Shown piece after piece: positions 1 through 5,421 of a stretch of 7,804 nucleotides of DNA. The stretch covers positions 1 through 7,804 of the forward strand of contig JAYWHK010000241.1 of the NCBI GenBank assembly GCA_043777755.1, given 5' to 3'. Under the pieces are notes generated by a model. It was not told where the DNA came from. It worked only from the letters and a program-made list of their open reading frames with translations, and searched no databases. Numbering within the stretch: position 1 is the first letter of the stretch; each line of letters opens with the position of its first letter. Source of the DNA: CANHEE01 sp043777755 (GTDB lineage Bacteria > Bacteroidota > Bacteroidia > Chitinophagales > Saprospiraceae). Both the position numbers and the translations under genes were made by a program.

Positions 1-61
1 CAATTTTTTATTTTTATAAAAATTATAAAAAAATTATAAAATTTTAGTGTCAAAAAAAATT

Positions 62-844
62 ATGCCTAAAATTTCAAAAACTGGAACATCGAGTATAAAA
101 GAAAAATGGGGTAACGTAACTTGGACTGTAACACCTGCAACTGCAGGTACTATCGTTTTTATGGGTTCAACCAATAAAATTCAATTTCACGCTGGATTGG
201 ACGCTGGAATTGCTGTAATTAAGGCAGTACCTGACAAAACTTGCACGGAAAATCCACTACTTGAACGTACTTTTACAATTAAAGCACCAACCTTAGTATA
301 TTTTAAAGGCTGCGATTTACACCTTGCCAATCGTTATAGTTCTGGTATAAAGTTAGAATCTTACCTAATGCCAGATGACGTTTCTTTTCACAATATATCT
401 TATCAAGAAGAAGATGTACTCTCTATTGGTTGGGCAGCTTGGAAACCTTTTGGTGGAAAACATCACATTCCTGTGGGCGCAGCTAGTCCTTGGATTGGCT
501 GTAATGAAATTGCAGGTGGAGTTTATAATATTATTACAGGTAGAGGTACTCATACAGGCTTTTATGATACCGCCTATTTTGACCCTAAAAATGGGTATGG
601 TTCAACAATAGATGGACTAACAGAATGGGTAGCATCTACGCCGGGTTCTGTTACATTCGTTATCCCAAGTAAATACGCTAAGTATGATGCTAAGGGAATT
701 ACAAGAAATTTATTACCTATAATTACTCAAACTCATACAATGACTGCTCCAAGTATAGGTACATCTAAAGGAGGAGTAATTTATAACGTTCAATTAACTG
801 ATCCTTCAACGCCAACACAATGGACTGATGCGGATTGCAACTAA
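62..844 (+). CDS. Ig-like/beta-rich protein, family A copy 1, lacking a signal peptide
   Basis: No named family recognised. The 260-residue product appears beta-rich, with an Ig-like N-terminal part (about residues 15-77, W21 in a WTVTP strand) and a second domain (about 78-260). It is a paralogue of the product at 1541-2473. Shared anchors include a PT-x-V-x-F strand, a VSF-N-x-x-x-QE-x-D motif (107-118), WI-x-C-x-E (144-149) and a terminal W-x-D-x-x-C. Cys61, 84, 147 and 259 match Cys117, 136, 196 and 269 of that protein, which suggests disulfides and an extracellular origin. The paralogue has a signal peptide and about 55 more N-terminal residues; this protein has neither. In-frame stops at 17-19 and 26-28 close the frame upstream. 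I chose ATG 62 because it follows an A-run like the neighbouring genes; GTG 47 is the alternative. The gene may be N-terminally truncated or a cytoplasmic variant. It ends 4 bases before the next start, which suggests an operon. Confidence 0.72.
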   Translation: MPKISKTGTSSIKEKWGNVTWTVTPATAGTIVFMGSTNKIQFHAGLDAGIAVIKAVPDKTCTENPLLERTFTIKAPTLVYFKGCDLHLANRYSSGIKLESYLMPDDVSFHNISYQEEDVLSIGWAAWKPFGGKHHIPVGAASPWIGCNEIAGGVYNIITGRGTHTGFYDTAYFDPKNGYGSTIDGLTEWVASTPGSVTFVIPSKYAKYDAKGITRNLLPIITQTHTMTAPSIGTSKGGVIYNVQLTDPSTPTQWTDADCN

Positions 845-848
845 AAAA

Positions 849-1511
849 ATGAAAAAAATAATTATAGTATGCCTAATAATGTTGTTTAATATAACATTAT
901 CCCACGCTCAAAGTAGCATTTTTACAGCATCGGATTCCGCTTATATTAAGCGAGCGATCCTTGAGCCATTGCGCTTGATAAAAGAAACTCACGATGGAAG
1001 TACTATGCGTGAAAACCCTTTTGGCATTGGGTCTTTTAGTATAGTTGATAAGAAAAAGGCTCCTGAGCTATGGTATCAAAAACTTCAAGCTCAAATAGAA
1101 CTTTCTCTTTGGTTTGCCAATGAGTTGATGAATCATTTTGATTTTCAGAGAGTAGCCCCTCATAGACAAAATGCAGGTATTATGCTTCCACCATGTTTCT
1201 ATGATGAGTCGCCAATTCCTGATAGTATTGCAGGAGTCAAAAATAAAGAATGCTATGCACTTTGCATCAAATCAATTCAAGAATATAATGCGAAGATTGA
1301 AAAATTAGAATTTGAACGCCCCATACGGGTTGCTTTTTCAGAAAACATACATTATATAGTAAGTTATTTTAAAAATCATGAAGATAATCTTACAGAATCA
1401 GATATAGACAAATATGTTTATCCTGTAATTTCACGCTATATAGATAACGAATCGAAACAAAATTATTTCAAAAAATCCCTTAATTCTTATTTAGGCAAAA
1501 ATCAGAATTAA
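849..1511 (+). CDS. Secreted helical protein of unknown function, family B copy 1
   Basis: Not a family I can name. The 220-residue product starts with a clear Sec signal peptide: MKK, a hydrophobic core to about residue 17, and a cleavage site near SHA-Q (20/21). The mature part looks mainly helical, with a Pro-Pro break at 114-115 after a first helical half, and then a charged helix with EY (145-146) and an E-K-L-E-F-E-R stretch (151-157). The same layout occurs in the product at 2643-3293, including Pro-Pro at the identical residue numbers, so the two are probably distant paralogues. I chose ATG 849 over the in-frame ATG 828, because 828 would put six extra residues before the signal peptide and overlap the upstream gene, while 849 follows an A-run 4 bases after the upstream stop. 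Tight spacing suggests translational coupling with the family A gene. It is likely periplasmic or surface exposed; I see no lipobox and no T9SS sorting domain. Confidence 0.8.
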   Translation: MKKIIIVCLIMLFNITLSHAQSSIFTASDSAYIKRAILEPLRLIKETHDGSTMRENPFGIGSFSIVDKKKAPELWYQKLQAQIELSLWFANELMNHFDFQRVAPHRQNAGIMLPPCFYDESPIPDSIAGVKNKECYALCIKSIQEYNAKIEKLEFERPIRVAFSENIHYIVSYFKNHEDNLTESDIDKYVYPVISRYIDNESKQNYFKKSLNSYLGKNQN

Positions 1512-1518
1512 TTTGATT

Positions 1519-1543
1519 TTCACCAAAACTTACAAAAAAAATG
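1519..1543 (+). promoter_or_regulatory. Conserved gene leader, copy 1 (5' of the gene at 1541)
   Basis: The 16-mer TTCACCAAAACTTACA (1519-1534) followed by an A-run reaches the ATG at 1541. The same element, 15 of 16 bases identical, precedes the gene at 3323. In both cases it lies in a spacer of exactly 29 bases after a family B gene. It may be a translation-enhancing A-rich leader or a remnant of duplication; which of these is inference. Confidence 0.55.
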
Positions 1544-2473
1544 ACACAATCAAAAATAAAATGGCTTTTCATTATAGCCATGCTTTATATATTGCCTTCT
1601 GCACAAGCACAAGATAGAGGAGAGGAAACAGTTTCGTTTGACTTCGGCTGCGGTAACATTATTTCTACAACAAAAGTTGATTTGCCTATAAATAAAGATA
1701 GGAAAGAGCTTGGAGTAGGAGAAGAGGTAGGACTGAAATTAGTACCATCGAAAGGCATAATAAAATGGGAGATTATTTCAGGTACGGCTTCATTTGATAA
1801 AATGAGTATCGTAAAGACAATAACTGCGGAAGAACCTTCATTATTTATTGGAGAAAAAACAGATGATGTAGTGGTTAGGATTGAAGACTGTTCTTCTACT
1901 AAAATTAGATTTAAAATCTACAAGCCAACCGATGTTAAATTTATATGTGGATCCCGAGGACTCCATAAAATAGGTTACCCGTCGGCGGGTATTACTGCCC
2001 AAATATTTGTTTTTCCTTCTAATGTTTCATTTTATAATCTTGAGCTACAAGAGCAAGACAAGGTAGTAACAGTAAATAGTCCTTACTGGGGACCTTTGTT
2101 TCACGACCAAGGGAACTGGATTCCTTGTTCGGAATATTTAGAAACTGGGTTAGGCACAGCACTTCAATTTGTTGAGGATAATATATCAATTTGTGGTGGA
2201 GAACCTTTTGTAGTGAATGCTAATCAAACTGGTTCAACGAGTTGTGATATACCTGTGAAATTTAGAATTAAGAACACAAATGTGATAATACCAAATACAA
2301 ATGTAACTAACTTACAAGAATCAATGCTATGGAATGACGGCGCATGCGCAGTACGAAAAGAAGATGTGGAAAGTATTACATATCCTTTAGGAGGAGCTAA
2401 AGTGAAAGACTGTATGTGTACTGACAATAGTTGTTTTTTTGACTGCTTAAATTGTTGTCATTTAACTAACTAA
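1541..2473 (+). CDS. Secreted Ig-like/beta-rich protein, family A copy 2, with Cys-rich tail
   Basis: Unnamed 310-residue exported protein. The signal peptide covers residues 1-23 (hydrophobic core, then AQA before QDR). Residues about 45-128 resemble a bacterial Ig-like domain, with W76 in the central strand and a last strand of KIRFKIYKPT. Residues 129-270 align with the gene at 62-844 through FP-x-NVSF-x-N (158-166), QE-x-D (170-173), WIPC (193-196) and WNDGAC (264-269). Four cysteines (117, 136, 196, 269) are shared, consistent with conserved disulfides. The paralogue ends at the WNDGAC-equivalent; this protein adds about 40 residues with six cysteines in the last 20 (291, 293, 298, 302, 305, 306). 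No T9SS sorting domain is visible, so export may stop at the periplasm, or the tail may act in anchoring. The ATG is fixed by the A-run and the signal peptide. It is followed by a 169-base AT-rich spacer in which I found no good Bacteroidota promoter match and no convincing terminator. Confidence 0.82.
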   Translation: MTQSKIKWLFIIAMLYILPSAQAQDRGEETVSFDFGCGNIISTTKVDLPINKDRKELGVGEEVGLKLVPSKGIIKWEIISGTASFDKMSIVKTITAEEPSLFIGEKTDDVVVRIEDCSSTKIRFKIYKPTDVKFICGSRGLHKIGYPSAGITAQIFVFPSNVSFYNLELQEQDKVVTVNSPYWGPLFHDQGNWIPCSEYLETGLGTALQFVEDNISICGGEPFVVNANQTGSTSCDIPVKFRIKNTNVIIPNTNVTNLQESMLWNDGACAVRKEDVESITYPLGGAKVKDCMCTDNSCFFDCLNCCHLTN

Positions 2474-2642
2474 TCAATAATTTTTAAAAATTTAGAATTA
2501 TCAGTGTAAAGCTATCCACAAAAGTATTACTATCTTAAAGCACTAAGGATATAACTTTTTATAAACTTTGAGTATCGAATACAATTAAACTGGATATTTA
2601 CATCTTTTGCTTGATAATTTGATAAAAAATTAATTTATAATT

Positions 2643-3293
2643 ATGAAAAAAAATATTCTACTAATAGTAATTTTATTACTATTGAGATTAGACACTATTT
2701 ATTCTCAAATGAGATTGCCCTCGCTTGAAGAAATTGAGATTCATTATTTTCATTTATTAGATAGTCTATCAAAGAAAAAAAGGCTTAACTTTATTAGTAG
2801 TAATGATATTAACTATGCCTATAATAACATCGCTATTGATTTGAAAAAAGAAAATCAAACTTCGATAATTAAAAAACGGAGTACAGTAATAAAACAAATA
2901 ATCATTGCAATGGATACTCTTGAAAATAATATAGATTGGACTTATGAAAAAAATAAAAAGATAATTTCTTTATCTGACTATCCGCCAGTTTTAGATGAAA
3001 CGGATAGCATTAAAACGGTTTATGCAAATATGCCTCCTACATACTTAAAAAATTTATCACATAGAAAGTTGTATATTGAGTATTTAAAGCAAAAAAAAGA
3101 AGAGTTGGAATATAGGAGTTATCAGCAAGAGTTAATAGGTATCTATAACGGTTGTTATTACTCCTTAGATAGAACTTTAAAAAAATACTACAATAAAACA
3201 GAAGTAGATAAAAGAGAAGTAATTGCTATAATAGGACGTTATGCTAAAAGTCAAAATAATTTAACAAAATTTGTTGATGAAAAATTTAAATAA
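2643..3293 (+). CDS. Secreted helical protein of unknown function, family B copy 2
   Basis: No named family recognised. The 216-residue product has a Sec signal peptide (MKKN, a Leu/Ile-rich core, cleavage near IYS-Q at 21/22). The rest is rich in Lys, Asn, Ile and Tyr and looks helical. It shares a colinear layout with the product at 849-1511: a first helical half ending in an N-x-[IF]-D-aromatic element (96-99 here), Pro-Pro at 114-115 in both, an acidic DET/DE just after it, then EY (146-147) and a Lys/Glu helix with E-L-E-Y-R. Overall identity is low, so the relationship is a judgement from shared anchors. The gene follows a family A gene, as the other B copy does, but after a 169-base spacer rather than 4 bases, so it could have its own promoter. 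It ends 29 bases before the SprB-repeat gene. ATG 2643 is supported by the signal peptide directly after it. Confidence 0.8.
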   Translation: MKKNILLIVILLLLRLDTIYSQMRLPSLEEIEIHYFHLLDSLSKKKRLNFISSNDINYAYNNIAIDLKKENQTSIIKKRSTVIKQIIIAMDTLENNIDWTYEKNKKIISLSDYPPVLDETDSIKTVYANMPPTYLKNLSHRKLYIEYLKQKKEELEYRSYQQELIGIYNGCYYSLDRTLKKYYNKTEVDKREVIAIIGRYAKSQNNLTKFVDEKFK

Positions 3294-3298
3294 TACAG

Positions 3299-3325
3299 TT
3301 CACTAAAACTTACACAAAAAAAATG
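3299..3325 (+). promoter_or_regulatory. Conserved gene leader, copy 2 (5' of the gene at 3323)
   Basis: TTCACTAAAACTTACA (3299-3314), then C and an A-run up to the ATG. It matches the leader at 1519-1534 in 15 of 16 bases, and similarity continues into the first codons (ATGAnnCAATnAAAAA in both). The two genes it precedes encode unrelated proteins, so the match is not explained by coding homology. Confidence 0.55.
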
Positions 3326-5362
3326 AATCAATTAAAAAATATATATTACATTTGTGCACTATGGTGTACAAGTACGCTAATGCTGCACGCACAAGTGACC
3401 GCTACGGTAAAGCAAGTCCAAAATGGACAAGGCGGCTCTATTACGCTCCAAATAACGGGTGGCAATGCGCCTTTTTCTTTCAATTGGTCTTATACAGAAC
3501 CAACGAAAGGCTTAACAAATACATCTTACTCAACAGACCAAGATATTTTTGACTTAAAACCTGGGGAGTATTGTGTAGAAGTCAGCGATGCAAATTGCTG
3601 CACCGCCGAACAGTGCTTTACCATACGAGAAGAATGTAAAAATATCTTTGTAGCGTATAAAAAGAATGAAAGTAAATGTATAACAGACGCTAAAAAAGGC
3701 TCAGAAGATGGTGAGGTGAAAATAGGTATAGGACTGCCATTTACAGAAAAAGATTATGATTTTGCATGGGCAATACAAGGTTTTGCAGCGGGACACGTGT
3801 TTGCAACAACAAAAGACTTGAATAGTATGACATCAAGCTATACTTATATTTTGACCGCTACCAACAAAATAAATGGTTGCGTTGAAACCATAACGGTCAA
3901 ATTGTGTTGTTGCGACAAAGGAACTAATGAATTGGTACTATTGCCTAACTTATGTGACATAGAAGAAAATGAACCATTAAAAGTAACGCATACAGCTACA
4001 CCACCAACAGCAGGAAAATCAAATGGAAAAATCAAGCTAAGTACCACAGGCGGCGGATTTGGCAGTACAATCTATTATCAATGGACTGGACCAAATGGCT
4101 TTACAGCAACTACTTCTACCATCAACTATTTACCTAAGGGGCAGTATTGTTACACTGTAACAGACGCTTGCCAATTTCAAAAAGACTGTATTGAGATTTA
4201 TGCTTGTGAGGAGAAACCTATGACAATAACGGAAACCATTACGAAACCGTGTGGCTATACAGCATTAGTGAATGCTGGCGCAATACAATTAACAATCAAG
4301 GGTGGGCTGAGTCCATACAAATACAAATGGTCAAATGGTGCAACAACGGCTTCTCTATCGAATATTGGCAAAGGAGATTATTGTGTTACAGTAACAGACA
4401 AAGGTGGTTGTAGCACCACTAAGTGTATCAAGGTTGAAGAAAGAATATATAGCTATAAACGAGAAGGCTGCACTGATATTCACTTTTGTGATGGCGTTGA
4501 AGTAGCAAGAAAAGACCATGGCTCATTTGAAGAATATGATCCTTGGGATTGTAGGTATCTAAATACCTATTGTAAAGATAAGCCTAATGTGCCAATTAAG
4601 CGTGTTTTTAAGGGAACTACATTTGATCCATGTAATTCTTCTTGTACTGTAAATGAATATTGTCCAAAAGGTAATATTTATAAAGTTCATGTAGGAATAC
4701 CTTTTGAAGAATTAGATTTCAATTGTAATTTAGTAAAAGGTTGTAAGTTTCCTACATTGAATGACTTTTGTATTTTGTCATCTGTAAGTAAAATTAAAAA
4801 AACAAAGATTCAATTTGAACTTTGGGATGACTCTTTAAAAAAATACATATATGGTTGCCAAATAGAAAGCACCTGTAATGGTAAGACAATAAGCATAATA
4901 TTTCTTGATGGATTTTGTCCACCAGGGATAGATGATGAAAATGATGAAAAATTTAATGAAATAGTAAATCAAAATCAAGAAGGTTGGTACAAGGGGACAT
5001 TTACTACTTTTGATTATGAAAACACTGAGCATATTAACAACGTGACCAATATTGTCAAAAACGCTCTAAACCAAATGAGTACTCAAAATAGTAGCAAAGA
5101 CATTCAAATCAAAAGTATTGTTCCAAATCCATTCCAAAATTCCTTTACTGTGACGATTCATTCCGAAGGAGAACAAAAAGTAACTATTTCAGTTGCTGAT
5201 TTGATTGGAAAAGAGTTTGGTGCAAGAGAGTTTTTATTAACAAAAGAACTCAATACAGTAGAATTTGAAGATATGAGCGAAATTCCTGATGGCGTTTATA
5301 TCGTTAAAGTAACCGATGCAAAAGGACAAGTAGCAACAGAAAAAGTAATAAAACAGCATTAA
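3323..5362 (+). CDS. SprB-repeat surface protein with Cys-rich region and T9SS type A sorting domain
   Basis: A 679-residue multidomain protein that should be exported by Sec and then moved to the cell surface or medium by the T9SS. The signal peptide covers residues 1-24 (core, then LHAQ). Four SprB-like units follow: about 25-104 (ITGGNAPFSFNWS, then GEYCVEV), a degenerate one at 108-197, about 218-295 (GQYCYTVTD) and about 300-373 (GGLSPYKYKWSNG, GDYCVTVTD). Residues 374-540 form a region with 13 cysteines (383 to 532) that I cannot name. Residues about 541-593 are a linker. Residues 595-679 are a type A C-terminal sorting domain: IVPNPF, D-x-x-G, then PDGVYIVKV and a Lys-rich end. Known SprB-repeat proteins include the gliding adhesin SprB, but that protein is far larger, so this is a small relative at most. 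It follows a family B gene by 29 bases and ends before a terminator. GC is visibly higher in the SprB part than in the Cys-rich part. Confidence 0.9.
   Translation: MNQLKNIYYICALWCTSTLMLHAQVTATVKQVQNGQGGSITLQITGGNAPFSFNWSYTEPTKGLTNTSYSTDQDIFDLKPGEYCVEVSDANCCTAEQCFTIREECKNIFVAYKKNESKCITDAKKGSEDGEVKIGIGLPFTEKDYDFAWAIQGFAAGHVFATTKDLNSMTSSYTYILTATNKINGCVETITVKLCCCDKGTNELVLLPNLCDIEENEPLKVTHTATPPTAGKSNGKIKLSTTGGGFGSTIYYQWTGPNGFTATTSTINYLPKGQYCYTVTDACQFQKDCIEIYACEEKPMTITETITKPCGYTALVNAGAIQLTIKGGLSPYKYKWSNGATTASLSNIGKGDYCVTVTDKGGCSTTKCIKVEERIYSYKREGCTDIHFCDGVEVARKDHGSFEEYDPWDCRYLNTYCKDKPNVPIKRVFKGTTFDPCNSSCTVNEYCPKGNIYKVHVGIPFEELDFNCNLVKGCKFPTLNDFCILSSVSKIKKTKIQFELWDDSLKKYIYGCQIESTCNGKTISIIFLDGFCPPGIDDENDEKFNEIVNQNQEGWYKGTFTTFDYENTEHINNVTNIVKNALNQMSTQNSSKDIQIKSIVPNPFQNSFTVTIHSEGEQKVTISVADLIGKEFGAREFLLTKELNTVEFEDMSEIPDGVYIVKVTDAKGQVATEKVIKQH
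3395..4441 (+). repeat. Four tandem SprB-like domain units (protein-level repeats)
   Basis: Within the protein at 3323-5362, about residues 25-373. Each good unit has a G-x-I-x-L-x-x-x-GG core strand, an aromatic-x-W strand and a closing G-x-Y-C-[VY]-x-V-[ST]-D signature followed by Cys-x(4-6)-C. Units 1, 3 and 4 are clear. Unit 2 keeps a G-x-V-x-I strand and a final T-x-T-V but has lost the GEYC signature. The repeats are diverged at the DNA level, so recombination between them should be limited. Confidence 0.7.
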
Positions 5363-5375
5363 AAAAATAAAAAAT

Positions 5376-5409
5376 AAGGTTGCTTCATTCATTTTGGGGC
5401 AACCTTTTT
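5376..5409 (+). terminator. Rho-independent terminator after the SprB-repeat gene
   Basis: AAGGTTGC (5376-5383) pairs perfectly with GCAACCTT (5399-5406). Three further pairs (two G-U and one C-G) can form inside, leaving a loop of about nine bases. A T-run (5405-5409) follows. It starts 13 bases after the stop at 5362 and ends only 12 bases before the next start codon at 5422, so it may also limit read-through into that gene. Confidence 0.75.
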
Positions 5410-5421
5410 AAATATGAATCT

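Noticed and set aside
365..611. Overlapping frames on both strands inside the first gene
   Set aside because: They are alternative-frame shadows of a gene supported by paralogy. They have no signal peptide, leader or domain.
828..848. Upstream ATG for the first family B gene
   Set aside because: It overlaps the previous gene and adds six residues before the signal peptide. ATG 849 has the A-run leader.
2479..2492. AATTTTTAAAAATT palindrome after the gene ending at 2473
   Set aside because: It is A/T only with no loop, so it is a poor terminator, and it is expected by chance in such AT-rich spacer DNA.
2474..2642. Promoter of the Bacteroidota type (TAnnTTTG with upstream TTG) before the second family B gene
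   Set aside because: Several TTTG words occur (for example 2567-2570 and 2618-2621), but none has the full -7 motif together with a correctly spaced TTG.
5380..5421. Upstream TTG start for the propeller/CHU_C gene
   Set aside because: It lies in the terminator stem, and the 14 extra residues would sit before an otherwise perfect signal peptide starting at ATG 5422.
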